64,000 bases of DNA from an uncultured Pseudohongiella sp. (GTDB lineage Bacteria > Pseudomonadota > Gammaproteobacteria > Pseudomonadales > Pseudohongiellaceae): NCBI GenBank assembly GCA_951812715.1, contig OX638323.1, forward strand, positions 2,956,577 to 3,020,576. Direction: 5' to 3'. The notes under the pieces were generated by a model that saw only the letters and a program-made list of their open reading frames with translations, searched no databases and was not told the DNA's origin. Made by a program: the position numbers and the translations under genes. Position 1 is the first letter of the stretch. Every line of letters begins with the position of its first letter. This document shows positions 49,344-59,378 of the stretch, in pieces.

Positions 49344-50626
49344 TGGTTCGCCTCCTTGATTTTTTGCTGCCATGCCAGGACAACAGCTTTATTACCCCGG
49401 GCCACCTCTCTAATGATCGTTGACAATAATGCTGTTTCAGCTTTGTGTGTTCCGATATAACCGGACCGAATCAAGCCAAGCATGTCCGCCTCTCTGAGGT
49501 AAGTCCCATCTAAAGTCTCGAAACTAATACGAACTCCACCCCTAGGACCTTTGGCTTCAGGAGCAGTAATAATTTGGTTCAGATGATCAAGGGACACTAA
49601 AAAAGACTGAGGTTTTCTGTTTACAATCTTGCGCTTTACAAACTTAAAGAAAAATGGACTACGACAAAGACGGTAGTCGGTAAATGATTCCTCAATTTCG
49701 GGTAGACGCATGCGAGCAATTTCCTCGTACAACTGCTGGTCAGGCCTGAATATCCAATCGTTGTACGGTATATCCTCTTCCAGCATCTTGTACTGAACCA
49801 TAACAATGTTGCCACGGATTTCATTGATGTAAATTAGGTCTACACCTAGCATCTTTTCCAAGGGTAGTTTGTTAGCAGTGTAAATCTCCAACCGCTCATC
49901 ACGCATCTTAAAAACAGCTCGCCCCGTCACGTCTGTAGATATTGCGTCGTACCCCGGCATCCTTGATGCATCAAAACGCACAACATTATCCTCATATACG
50001 TGAGCTCCAACGAGTCCAAGTTCGGAAAATGTGCCCTTTCTTAGAACAACCTGATCAGGTATTGCATTACCTCGAATCCCAAAAATATCAATAGCGGACT
50101 GAATGGCATCTCCCTGCGCCCAGGAGTTATTCGGTACACGCCTCAACTGTGGTAAAAGGGAAAGTGCAGTATCCAATGCAGATTGGTTTTCAGATTTACT
50201 TGCCAGGATTTCGATCAGATGAGAACTGAGTTTAGGCGTAAGTTCTCTAATGTCCCCTTTGTCAGGTAGACGTTTACCAAGCAAGAACTTCATTCTTGTG
50301 TCAGATAACAGCGCTTCTAAACCCTGAATTGAATTCGGGTGCAAAATACGCAGCTTTTTTATCGTTAAACGAGAATCAAAGGTGCTCACAGCTGATTTGC
50401 GAGTGGCTGCACCCATATAGAACTTAGTTTCTTTGCCGTCTTGCGTTTCTAACAAACAAAGTGTAGGTAGCTTAATTGCTTGAAATGTTGAGTGAGGCCG
50501 TACAAACGTGAGGTGTTCGAATCCTTGTCGCGATTCTTGCAAAAATTCAGAAAGTTCTTCATCGAAGCGAATCAAGACTATAGGTTTTTTCTGAACCCAA
50601 TTTGCGATCTTGTCGGCTGTGCTCAT
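49340..50626 (-). CDS. putative PD-(D/E)xK nuclease embedded in the BREX operon
   Basis: 428 residues, no family recognised with certainty. The region at residues 261-280 (GVDLIYINEI, then NIVMVQYK) has Asp263 and Gln278-Tyr-Lys280, the D-xn-(E/Q)xK arrangement of PD-(D/E)xK nucleases at normal spacing. The N-terminal half (about 1-180) is a separate domain of mixed helices and strands. It is coupled by ATGA overlaps to pglX upstream and to the DUF3644 gene downstream. Composition is AT-rich compared with the core BREX genes. A nuclease role is inference from the motif. Confidence 0.68.
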   Translation of the reverse strand: MSTADKIANWVQKKPIVLIRFDEELSEFLQESRQGFEHLTFVRPHSTFQAIKLPTLCLLETQDGKETKFYMGAATRKSAVSTFDSRLTIKKLRILHPNSIQGLEALLSDTRMKFLLGKRLPDKGDIRELTPKLSSHLIEILASKSENQSALDTALSLLPQLRRVPNNSWAQGDAIQSAIDIFGIRGNAIPDQVVLRKGTFSELGLVGAHVYEDNVVRFDASRMPGYDAISTDVTGRAVFKMRDERLEIYTANKLPLEKMLGVDLIYINEIRGNIVMVQYKMLEEDIPYNDWIFRPDQQLYEEIARMRLPEIEESFTDYRLCRSPFFFKFVKRKIVNRKPQSFLVSLDHLNQIITAPEAKGPRGGVRISFETLDGTYLREADMLGLIRSGYIGTHKAETALLSTIIREVARGNKAVVLAWQQKIKEANQ

Positions 50627-53600
50627 TTTGCGTCATTCCGCGCGGCGCGTTTCTCTGCTAGAGACAAATTGTAGTCATTGATTCGGTCGCCTTTGAATAA
50701 GTGATACCAGGGAGCGGACTCCACGTCCTTGCCACGATCTTTGTTCCATTTTATATTCGGTTTGTCACGGAGGACGCCTGCGCCCTTTTTTCCGACATCA
50801 GGGACGGTAAGGAAAGGGCGAATGTTGAGGCGCACACCATCGTTGAGATCAGGCTCCCAACCTATGGGTTGCTTTTCCAGCGGTTTCCAGCGCACGAAGA
50901 TGTCGTAGGGCTTTTCACCTTGGAGTATCAGTTCCAGCTTATTCTTGAGACTCTCTGCGGCAGCCAAGCGCTCTTGGGCTCCATCCACACCATTCGCAAT
51001 GTCCTGCTTTTGGCGGCCAATCCAGTCGCCAAGGTATGTATAGATCAGGGTTTCCAGCAGTTTGGCATCGAATTTATGGTAGTTGACAAGGGCAGCAAAT
51101 CCGTCGCGCAGGCCGTCCCAGACATGCCAAATAAAGGGACGATGGTGGAAAAGCTTGCAGTGTTGAACGAAGAACTTTTCACGCAGCCAAGTCTCTGGGT
51201 TCTTGCCCGAATGGTCGGCACTCACAAGCAGTGCGGCCAAGGTACGGTTGGACCAGGCGTCGCCGTAAGCGTCGGTCAGCAAGTTTAGTAAGCGGTCGGG
51301 CGCGGAAGCTTCACCACGCACAGGTGGAATGCAGACTATGCCGTCTCCATCGGCGTGGCTTGCCAAGGCTTTGCAGCGATCAACCCATTCGTGCTGTTCG
51401 TCAGCTACCTCAATATTTGTATCCAGTTCGGCAGGCCAGCGGTAGCCGAGTAGGCGAGCTACGGAGACATGTAACACAGTGTGATCAATCCGCAACTGGC
51501 CGAAAGCAACCCACTTCTTCTGATCATCCCATACTACAGAGCCACAGGGGTGGCCATGGAAAATCCATTGGGTTGGATAGTCGGTGTATGGTTTCGGTAA
51601 ACCATAGGGATATTTTTTCGCAGCGACTTTGGTCCATAACTTATGATTGAAGGGTACTTTGACTAGCGTGGAATTGGTGACATTTAGCTTTTGATCAATT
51701 CTCCGCACCGCTTCGTTGTAATCAGAGGAGGAGCAAAAGCACCAAATGGCTGGAAGGTCGTCCTGATTGCTGGGCAGGACCACAGCTACATTCTTATCGA
51801 AAATTTCACCTGTGTGCAGAGTAGCGGGTAGCGCTCCCATTTGGCTAATCGCAACGCCTTGTTTTCCCCAAGCCATTTCTCCTGCTGGGATCGCCAATCC
51901 TTTTTTTCCTAGTTCTGCGAGAAGTCCTTTTCCCTGTTGCCAGAATACAATTTGTCGCTTACCCCCAAAAGCGACTGTTTTATCGAACGTCGTAGACATA
52001 AACTGCCAATCTTCATTTGGGCGAACGACTTCCCAGTATTGGCGGAAATACCTTGGTGAATCCTTACTACCAAATCCATGAACGCCGTGTGCGTACTTTG
52101 CTAAGAGTTCGGTTGTTTCTTCTTCGTCAATTACCACCCGCGCATCCGGATTTTCCAACTGCGTCGCCTGATCGATGCTTTTGATTTCTGACTTGAGTAA
52201 TTGAACGGCTTTTCTGGAGTCGCTACGAGGTTCAGAAACATCCAATCCACGAATTAAATTGTCGTCTATGGCATAGTGCAGAAGCCCGCCAGGACCTATT
52301 GATTCGTTGCCGCGGCTGAGACTGATCAGGATGGCTTTGACAACTTCTCCGCTAATAGTTTCAAAGGCTCCCGGTCCCAATCGGGCTATTAGATGCCAAG
52401 TGTCTTTTTGCAGCAACTTCTCGCGGAATTTCCTGTAACTGGTCAAGAAAAGCCAATTTTGCGGCAGCACGACGCTTGAAGTGCCTCCGTCGGCGCAGAA
52501 TTCCAGGCAGCGGTCGAGAAAAACAGTCGCCAGATCATTTTTCGCGGTTGAATAGTGCGTCTCGCAGTAACCGCGCAATCGTTCATTTTGTTTGCCTCTC
52601 GCCAGATAAGGCACATTGGTGATTACCCACTGGTAGTGGCCGGCAAGCAGGGTCGCTGCCTTTGCCAACCCTTGGGCCGCAACCGATACTTCCTGCTGCG
52701 CTTCTGAATCTTCCGTGTTTTGTTCACGTTTGAGCGCCATTTCCAGCGTACTGGAGAGTTCATCCCACCGGACCAGTTTGGCGGCTTCGGTTTTTGCCGG
52801 GTTGAGTAGGCTTCCCAGCACCGGCGCGTCCTGGAAGCTGTCGTGCAGCCAGTCCATCGCAATCCGCAAATTGTGTCTGCCCTGCGCCAATCGTTTCCAA
52901 TCCTCCTTGGCCACGCTTACCGAAAGACCGGAGCAGGCCAGGTTCAACTCCGGCAGTAGACGATAACCGTCGGTGCCAGGGTATTTCCACGCAGTGAAGG
53001 CAAGCGCGAAGGCGGCCAACTCCACGCAACGTTGATCGAGTTCTAAGCCGTGCAGGTTCTGCCTCAGCACCGCGTCCACGGCTTCTTCGGCGGATAAACT
53101 GTCGCGTTCCATTCGCATGGGAACGAGCATCAGGAAAGCCGCCACCAGGAAGTGGCCAGAGCCGCAACAGGGATCAAGGGTTTTCAGATTGGCAAGTTGT
53201 TCTGGCCAGTTGTCAAAAGTTCCAGCTGCCGGCGTCCAGACACCATTCTCCTGCCGTACAAAGCGCAGATATTCTAGCGGGACGCCGGGGATTGCTGCTT
53301 TCTCGCGTAGCTCTTCTTCGCTGGCGGCGTTTTGGAAGTTGGCTTCACTGAGCCGTCTTGCCGCCCACCAAGCGCCTAGAGAGTTGTCGAGCAGGAAGCT
53401 GACCATGTAGGGCTCGGTGAACAGCTGAGTGACGGCGGGCAACTCTCTTGCTCCAATCTTGACTTCGGAGGCGTTCACCTCGTCCTTTCTCTTGGCTTGC
53501 CAGAATTGATACACCCAGCCGAGGCTGTCGGATGCGGCGAATGTTTCCTGAGGCAGTTCAGTCACCAGGCGTTCCAATGATTGCTGGTGTTCCGGTGGCA

Positions 53601-54081
53601 GGTTCAGTTCGAAGACGGGTGAATCATGCCGGAAAATCTGGGGCAACATGCGGGCTGCGAACCGTGCGGCTAGCTCCCATAAGCTTCCTGCCTGCTCCTC
53701 GCCATCGTCCAATAGACCTTGACAGGTATCCAGATCGATATCGATAGGATCATCATCCCCGTCTGGCCAGTACATCAGTAGATTGTTCTCAGCCAGGAAG
53801 CGGGCGAACAGCATTCGGTGCCAGTGTTCGTAGGCGACTTTTTCCACAAGTCGGCCAATGGCTTGTTCGCCATTCGGTTTGCGGTGATCGTCCAACTGAC
53901 GTCCATGTGCGCGCAGACGGCGGCGTAGGTCGCGGTCCGATTCGTTTAGGTGCGGATATGGGGCGGTTTCGCTCACGCCAAGCTGTTCCAGCACGGCTTG
54001 GGCAGCGGTTTCGGCGGAATCCCGCGCATCCCTGATGGTGCGCTCGAGTCGATTTCGTAGTGTCTTGTCAAGCGGCCGCAT
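50623..54081 (-). CDS. pglX: BREX adenine-specific DNA methyltransferase PglX (BrxX)
   Basis: 1152 residues, the expected size. Motif I LDPCCGSGHFLVAAF binds S-adenosylmethionine, and the catalytic motif IV appears as WVITNVPYLARGKQNE (NVPY in place of the common NPPY). It methylates the sixth position of adenine in a short asymmetric site to mark host DNA and guides exclusion of unmarked phage. The ATG at 54081 has a 106-base AT-rich gap before it, in which an internal promoter could lie. Its stop overlaps the next gene by four bases. Confidence 0.95.
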   Translation of the reverse strand: MRPLDKTLRNRLERTIRDARDSAETAAQAVLEQLGVSETAPYPHLNESDRDLRRRLRAHGRQLDDHRKPNGEQAIGRLVEKVAYEHWHRMLFARFLAENNLLMYWPDGDDDPIDIDLDTCQGLLDDGEEQAGSLWELAARFAARMLPQIFRHDSPVFELNLPPEHQQSLERLVTELPQETFAASDSLGWVYQFWQAKRKDEVNASEVKIGARELPAVTQLFTEPYMVSFLLDNSLGAWWAARRLSEANFQNAASEEELREKAAIPGVPLEYLRFVRQENGVWTPAAGTFDNWPEQLANLKTLDPCCGSGHFLVAAFLMLVPMRMERDSLSAEEAVDAVLRQNLHGLELDQRCVELAAFALAFTAWKYPGTDGYRLLPELNLACSGLSVSVAKEDWKRLAQGRHNLRIAMDWLHDSFQDAPVLGSLLNPAKTEAAKLVRWDELSSTLEMALKREQNTEDSEAQQEVSVAAQGLAKAATLLAGHYQWVITNVPYLARGKQNERLRGYCETHYSTAKNDLATVFLDRCLEFCADGGTSSVVLPQNWLFLTSYRKFREKLLQKDTWHLIARLGPGAFETISGEVVKAILISLSRGNESIGPGGLLHYAIDDNLIRGLDVSEPRSDSRKAVQLLKSEIKSIDQATQLENPDARVVIDEEETTELLAKYAHGVHGFGSKDSPRYFRQYWEVVRPNEDWQFMSTTFDKTVAFGGKRQIVFWQQGKGLLAELGKKGLAIPAGEMAWGKQGVAISQMGALPATLHTGEIFDKNVAVVLPSNQDDLPAIWCFCSSSDYNEAVRRIDQKLNVTNSTLVKVPFNHKLWTKVAAKKYPYGLPKPYTDYPTQWIFHGHPCGSVVWDDQKKWVAFGQLRIDHTVLHVSVARLLGYRWPAELDTNIEVADEQHEWVDRCKALASHADGDGIVCIPPVRGEASAPDRLLNLLTDAYGDAWSNRTLAALLVSADHSGKNPETWLREKFFVQHCKLFHHRPFIWHVWDGLRDGFAALVNYHKFDAKLLETLIYTYLGDWIGRQKQDIANGVDGAQERLAAAESLKNKLELILQGEKPYDIFVRWKPLEKQPIGWEPDLNDGVRLNIRPFLTVPDVGKKGAGVLRDKPNIKWNKDRGKDVESAPWYHLFKGDRINDYNLSLAEKRAARNDAK

Positions 54082-54187
54082 GCTCTATCGGCTCTCCGCA
54101 ATCCTACAATCGAGTCTATGCTTCCTCATATGCGCCATCGTATCAAATATTGCATAGAAAACGCATAGAATTATTTATATGCGAATA

Positions 54188-55909
54188 TCAATGTTTGCGC
54201 GCATTGATGTGCTCATAACGGGCCCAGCGTCGCTCGCCGACCTGTTGGAGATCGGCATTTTCCCGCATCAATTCCCGAATAAGCCGCCGCGCTTGGTTTC
54301 GATCAAAGCGGGTGATCTGCCGGATATCTTTATTGCTCAAGCCTGGCTCGGACCGGCGAGCACGCTCCATCAGAATGCTCAGCACTCGGGTTTTGGCGGC
54401 TTCCCAATCAATTCGTCGGCGCGTGTCGCCTTGGCCGCTTTCAGCAAGGCGGTTGTATAGGTCCGGTTGGATACACCAGTAGGCCCCCCGTCCTTTACCG
54501 CCGTGTTCGACATAACCCGCGGACTCCATGCCCGAAAGTCTTTCGCGGATTTCGGGTTCACTCCGCTGGCAAAGGGCCGCGGCCGTGCCTGTGTCCACCT
54601 CCGGGTGCAGAAGCAAGTACCGTAAAAGCAACAGTTCGTCTACACCCAAACTGCGTCCATACTCGCTTTCCTCGGCTACGAACAGGCGAAAAGCAGCATT
54701 CAAGTCCCTTTTGGGAAAACCTACTAGAACGGATTCGCCGATTTCGCGGATGTGTGGGGGATCCTTGCCTTCGATAAGCAAGGCTGAGTACATGCGGTTT
54801 ATTCCTAAATTGCTGCGGTTGACAAGGCGCAAACGCGTCAGCGCCTCGACTAGTAACGGGTTTCTGGCGGCGGGCTGATGATGAAGAATATTTTCGGGTG
54901 TAATTCCAGCTATGAATCCGCCGTTGTTGCTGATTTCCAGCCGATCGGAATAGAGTTTGACCATCACCGGCCCCGCTATGCGAAGGTCGGCGTGACAGAA
55001 CGCATTCATCAGTGCTTCCCGCACGGCAATTTCCGGCCAAGTGTGATATTCAAAATGGAAAAGGCCCTGTCTGTAGGTGGTGATGGCATTGAAGGGCGCC
55101 AGAAGATCTTCGATTCGCTGGATGGATAAGGGCAAAGCGCTAATGCGGTCTTCTCGGACTCCGTAATCAGTATCGGAAGTCATCTGTAGAAACGTCCAGT
55201 TATGACCTGGCAAGTATTCTCCGATGGCATCTTCGGCGCCCGCCAGCAGAAGCGCTGCCCGAGTGAGTTTGCCGCGTCTGATCAGACCAAGTGTGGCGAG
55301 CAACTCAGCATCGGAAAGACCGATCAAGTCATCCGGGGCCCTCTCCTTGCGTGCCTGATTTCGGAGGGCTTCCAGCGCAGCGGCGGAAAGTAGGGCGGCG
55401 TCCACCTTGGCGACGGGCTCAGCCGTGTAATCGGTTTCGCCGGTTTCTATGCCAATTTTGCGCCGCAACGTGCCAGTTAACGGCATACAATCCTTGGCGA
55501 TGCGAATCGTGCCTCGACCAGCGGAATCGGTGTAGGGTGGCATGCCGGGGTGGATTTGCATCAATAGCAGACGTCCCGTGCCTTCGGATACGGCTAAATC
55601 TTCGAATACTGGAGTTATCTTGGGATCGGTCTGGTCGTAAACTGCCTTTACAAGCAAATTTGAGTCGATTTCCGGAGGTACACCCAGAATGGAGCGGTCA
55701 CGACCCTGAATTCGATCTGCCACACCGAATACGACGGTGCCGCCTCCTCCGTTTGCCATGCACACCGCCATTTCCACGACTACTTTCACCGCGCTGTTGC
55801 GACTTTTCACATTCCACCGTTTGAAATCGAGGTCCTGGTCCTCCAGATCGTCGGCGACGCAATGGTCCAGTTCCGCAAGTAAAGATTTGATATTGGCGGC
55901 GGTTCGCAT
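54188..55909 (-). CDS. AlbA_2/Schlafen-type protein with HATPase-like and winged-helix domains
   Basis: 573 residues. The N-terminal AlbA_2 domain has DFKRWNVKS, then VVVEMAVCMANGGGG and TVVFGV. The middle shows a RecG-like HATPase region (REALMNAFCHADLR, LEISNNGGFIAGITPENIL). The C-terminus carries winged-helix segments (LLLRYLLLHPEVDTGTAAAL and LSNKDIRQITRFDRNQARRL). Such proteins are often transcription regulators or ATP-dependent partners in defence islands. It starts 15 bases after brxC in the same orientation. It may regulate the BREX operon. Confidence 0.85.
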   Translation of the reverse strand: MRTAANIKSLLAELDHCVADDLEDQDLDFKRWNVKSRNSAVKVVVEMAVCMANGGGGTVVFGVADRIQGRDRSILGVPPEIDSNLLVKAVYDQTDPKITPVFEDLAVSEGTGRLLLMQIHPGMPPYTDSAGRGTIRIAKDCMPLTGTLRRKIGIETGETDYTAEPVAKVDAALLSAAALEALRNQARKERAPDDLIGLSDAELLATLGLIRRGKLTRAALLLAGAEDAIGEYLPGHNWTFLQMTSDTDYGVREDRISALPLSIQRIEDLLAPFNAITTYRQGLFHFEYHTWPEIAVREALMNAFCHADLRIAGPVMVKLYSDRLEISNNGGFIAGITPENILHHQPAARNPLLVEALTRLRLVNRSNLGINRMYSALLIEGKDPPHIREIGESVLVGFPKRDLNAAFRLFVAEESEYGRSLGVDELLLLRYLLLHPEVDTGTAAALCQRSEPEIRERLSGMESAGYVEHGGKGRGAYWCIQPDLYNRLAESGQGDTRRRIDWEAAKTRVLSILMERARRSEPGLSNKDIRQITRFDRNQARRLIRELMRENADLQQVGERRWARYEHINARKH

Positions 55910-55924
55910 GGTTTCAAAAGCTCG

Positions 55925-58900
55925 TCATCTAATCGACACTGGGCCATTGACCAGTGCTGCCTTGAGTTGATCCTTCACTTCTTCTGCCCATGCATCAATA
56001 TCGTCACCCGTTTTAAGCGTGGCCCGGGACAGATTTACAAACTGAATTTCGGGCTCGCAGAACTTGGCGGCTCCAGTCGAGACATTGTCGAAGCGGCTGG
56101 GCAGTGCCGCAACGCGGTCGATAAAGGTCGACAAATTGCAACGGTCCAGCGTGGCTAAAACATCAACGGTCGTTTGCACTTCCACCTTGGGCCAAGCAGA
56201 AATTGTGAGTCTTTGTTCAGACAACAGACTGTTCCGCTGTTCTGGCTCCAGCTTTTGCCAATTGTCATCGCTCGCCAGTCGTTGCATGCCCTGTTCGTGA
56301 CCGGAAGTATATTCGCCATTGAGCTTGTTGAGTTCATCGCGCAACAGTTGGGTAAGATTAGTAATCAGCGGCGTGATTGGGTCAGGATCCTCAAGTAACT
56401 GGCGCTGCTGCTTAATGGTGCTAACTTGTGCCGCGAATGCATCATAGTTCTGGAGCCCGGAGGCATGGTCCATCAGGCGCGTTAATTCATTCCAGTTGGG
56501 CAAGCGGTTCGCAATGCGTTTGGCGAGACAGTCCCAGTCCTTAATTTTGCTGACTAGTTCATCTCGCTGGTTGTACAGTGAAAGTAGTTGCGCGTTACCA
56601 GCCTGAGTAAGTCGGATTTTCTCCAGGGAATCGGTGTTTGGCTGGGTCGGTTTCGGCGTCTCGCCGCCAGCCTGATTGGCAAGTTCAAGCATTTTGTCCA
56701 GGAATCGCGACACATGGATAGACTCGTCGCCCTGCTTGGCTGAGATTCCGGCTTTCTGCAACAGCTTACGGATCTGTATGCGTTGAGCGGTGGTGACGGT
56801 GGCGGATTCCACCTTGAACAACACTTTGCCAATGGTTCTGCGTTCCAACTCCTTTGGGTCAATTGTTTGGCCACGCTCGTCAAGTACACGAATCAGCCCG
56901 GCCACCAGCAGCACTTGCAAACTACCGTCTACGGCATCACGTGACCAGCCGTAAGGCGCTGACTCGAAATGGTTGCGGATGTCCAAGCCTTTTTTGCCAC
57001 CTGCAATGAAACCGAGAACGGCTTTGCACACCTGATTCTGGACAGATTCTCCCGCGTAACCTATAGCCTTGAGTGCATCGGGAGCGCCTTTTTGGGCTCT
57101 TTCATAAACTTTGGACCAGTTCGAGTGATCTGCGGTATGAAATTGGGGAAAGAGCCGCTGCAGTGAGTTTGCAGAGGCTTCCCGCACTATCTCCTGGAGA
57201 TCGTTACCAAGAATTTCGTTGCCGCCACCCTGAAAGACGCGGGCTCCGGAGAAAATTTCTTCGAGCAATTCGCCAATCTTACTTTCGGCCACCTGTCGGG
57301 TGGTTTCCATGGCTGCACGGGCTTCGGCGCCTTCCGGGCCATTGGGAACACCGCGTTTTTCAAGCGTTGCGTTAGCGGCCTTGTAATCAATAAGGTGATG
57401 TCGTAGATCATCGGCTGAACGCTTCGGTATGAACACAAAGACGGTTGGGGATTGGTTGCCTTCTTGCCGTGCGTCGGCCCGTACAGAATTCTCGTCGATG
57501 CTCCATCCGCTACGAACCCAGACACAGATACGCTGATCGGCGTCGGCCGGATGTTGGGCATCGAATACGGGATGAATGTCACGGGTGACCTTCGAATTGC
57601 CTTGTGTCAGTGATAGATTGCGCACCGTCTCGCCGAATTTCTTGCGAATGCGGTCATCGCGTTCCGCCTCAATTCGGTGCGCTTCATTGGATAAAGCAAA
57701 CCGTTGGCTCAGGAATTCGTCTGTCCAAGCCGCGCTTTCCTCGGTCTGGATGCGGTATTCATCGCCAACCTTCATCAATAACTCGCAGTCATCGAGCAGG
57801 TTCGGCAACTTGCTTCGCAAGCTACTGCTTCCGATAGAAAGGTTTTCAACCAGAAGATCGGCCAAGGTGTCAACGGTGGCCTGGATACCGATTTCGTCGT
57901 TTTGGCTACCGAGTTTGTTGATAAGGAAAACGAGGCCGCAGGCGCGCGCCATAAGCTGTTCTGCTTCCGTGCTATTGTTCCAACTCATTGTCTTTTCATG
58001 GACCTTGCGCGGCAGAATGCGGGACTGAAGCAGTTTGTCGGCCGAATCGAAATAGAGAAAGTCAGCCGGCACAACATGACCCAGTGTTTCTCCCAAGTTG
58101 GTCTTGATTCCCTTGTGAACCATGCTGAGTTGGTTACGAAGTTGGCTGTCGGTACCAGTCTGATCCAGAACCCGGAGCGCGTGTTCCCAGAAACGGCGGC
58201 GCACGGGCAAGATGGGATAGTCCTGGGGGAAATGAGAAACATCGTCCTGCCTGTGGCCGATGCTCGTCCCTGCCAAATGTCGGGAAATCTCTCCCAGGTT
58301 GTTTTGCATGATCTCCCCAATGGGAGTCTTGGCTGCCGGCTTTTTTGCCAATATGACTTGACGAATGACCGCATCGACGTCGGCATCGGAAAGTTCTACA
58401 CGGATGGTAAATCGCGCCTCCAGCTTTTTCAGAAAACTGGTACCGGTTACGGCAGTCTGACCCGTACCAATGAAGAGTAGCTTGCCCCCAATATTCTTGC
58501 TGCAGGCCTCCACCGCCTCTTGGACATCGATGGACCTCTGGCTGTCTTCGCCAATGTACTGTTGCACTTCGTCCAGCACTACCAACGTAAGTGGGAATTT
58601 GCCGTCCTTGGTCAGCGCTTGACGAATAGCCTTAAGCATGTCATCGCTGGAAACATCCTGAACGTAGGGGTAGAGATTGTTCAGGGTCTCGACGCATGTT
58701 GTAGTTGACGTAAAAAGGCCGGGCTTTGCCAGAACAAGGGCGTCATGGAGACTTTCAGCCACGTAAAAATTATCCAACTCTTCGTCCCAGTTAGAACCAT
58801 TCTGCTCAACGTGAGCCCGGACCTGGTCATAAATTCCTTCATTGCTTAGCCACATGATGAAGCGGGCGACTGGATACTGCTCAGGTAAACCTGCGGAACT

Positions 58901-59365
58901 GAATATAATGCGCAAGAGCGCCAACCGGACGCTGCCGCTCGCCCCGGCTCCCAGAGTGCCGGATGCGGCGTGAACGCCACCATGACGTTTGGCCTGAGTA
59001 CTCAATTCCTTCAAATTATCGCCAATATCTCGCGGCAGATTGGCAATACCGCGAGCCGTCGCTCCATCTTCGAAAGTCGTGTCTTCCCAGACCGCGCGAA
59101 GCATTTTCACAAGGTGCGATTTGCCGGATCCAAAGAATCCACTGACCCAAACCGCAGGTTGCTGTGCCTCGGTGATGTTTCTCAGGAAGGTCTCCAAGAT
59201 GTGCAACATTCCCTTTTCGTACTGACCTTCGCAGACAAAGGTCTCCAGTTCGTAACGTAACACCGCGAGCGCCTGACTGGTTTTTTCATCGTTGACGCTT
59301 GCCACGCCCTCGTTAACCAGTTTGCGCGTGGCCGGATCGTTTTGGTAAATATCGCGATTTTTCAT
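55925..59365 (-). CDS. brxC: BREX ATPase BrxC
   Basis: 1146 residues. Walker A is VSGFFGSGKSHLVKML near residue 77; LTLVVLDEVQQYIGED near residue 267 is a Walker B-like acidic motif. The rest is long and helical, as in BrxC/PglY. It is an ATPase of the BREX complex with PglX and PglZ. The ATG at 59365 gives MKNRDIYQNDPATRKLVNEG, the family start; a longer frame to 59437 is not supported. brxB ends 13 bases before it. Confidence 0.95.
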   Translation of the reverse strand: MKNRDIYQNDPATRKLVNEGVASVNDEKTSQALAVLRYELETFVCEGQYEKGMLHILETFLRNITEAQQPAVWVSGFFGSGKSHLVKMLRAVWEDTTFEDGATARGIANLPRDIGDNLKELSTQAKRHGGVHAASGTLGAGASGSVRLALLRIIFSSAGLPEQYPVARFIMWLSNEGIYDQVRAHVEQNGSNWDEELDNFYVAESLHDALVLAKPGLFTSTTTCVETLNNLYPYVQDVSSDDMLKAIRQALTKDGKFPLTLVVLDEVQQYIGEDSQRSIDVQEAVEACSKNIGGKLLFIGTGQTAVTGTSFLKKLEARFTIRVELSDADVDAVIRQVILAKKPAAKTPIGEIMQNNLGEISRHLAGTSIGHRQDDVSHFPQDYPILPVRRRFWEHALRVLDQTGTDSQLRNQLSMVHKGIKTNLGETLGHVVPADFLYFDSADKLLQSRILPRKVHEKTMSWNNSTEAEQLMARACGLVFLINKLGSQNDEIGIQATVDTLADLLVENLSIGSSSLRSKLPNLLDDCELLMKVGDEYRIQTEESAAWTDEFLSQRFALSNEAHRIEAERDDRIRKKFGETVRNLSLTQGNSKVTRDIHPVFDAQHPADADQRICVWVRSGWSIDENSVRADARQEGNQSPTVFVFIPKRSADDLRHHLIDYKAANATLEKRGVPNGPEGAEARAAMETTRQVAESKIGELLEEIFSGARVFQGGGNEILGNDLQEIVREASANSLQRLFPQFHTADHSNWSKVYERAQKGAPDALKAIGYAGESVQNQVCKAVLGFIAGGKKGLDIRNHFESAPYGWSRDAVDGSLQVLLVAGLIRVLDERGQTIDPKELERRTIGKVLFKVESATVTTAQRIQIRKLLQKAGISAKQGDESIHVSRFLDKMLELANQAGGETPKPTQPNTDSLEKIRLTQAGNAQLLSLYNQRDELVSKIKDWDCLAKRIANRLPNWNELTRLMDHASGLQNYDAFAAQVSTIKQQRQLLEDPDPITPLITNLTQLLRDELNKLNGEYTSGHEQGMQRLASDDNWQKLEPEQRNSLLSEQRLTISAWPKVEVQTTVDVLATLDRCNLSTFIDRVAALPSRFDNVSTGAAKFCEPEIQFVNLSRATLKTGDDIDAWAEEVKDQLKAALVNGPVSIR

Positions 59366-59378
59366 TTTTTGACTCTTT

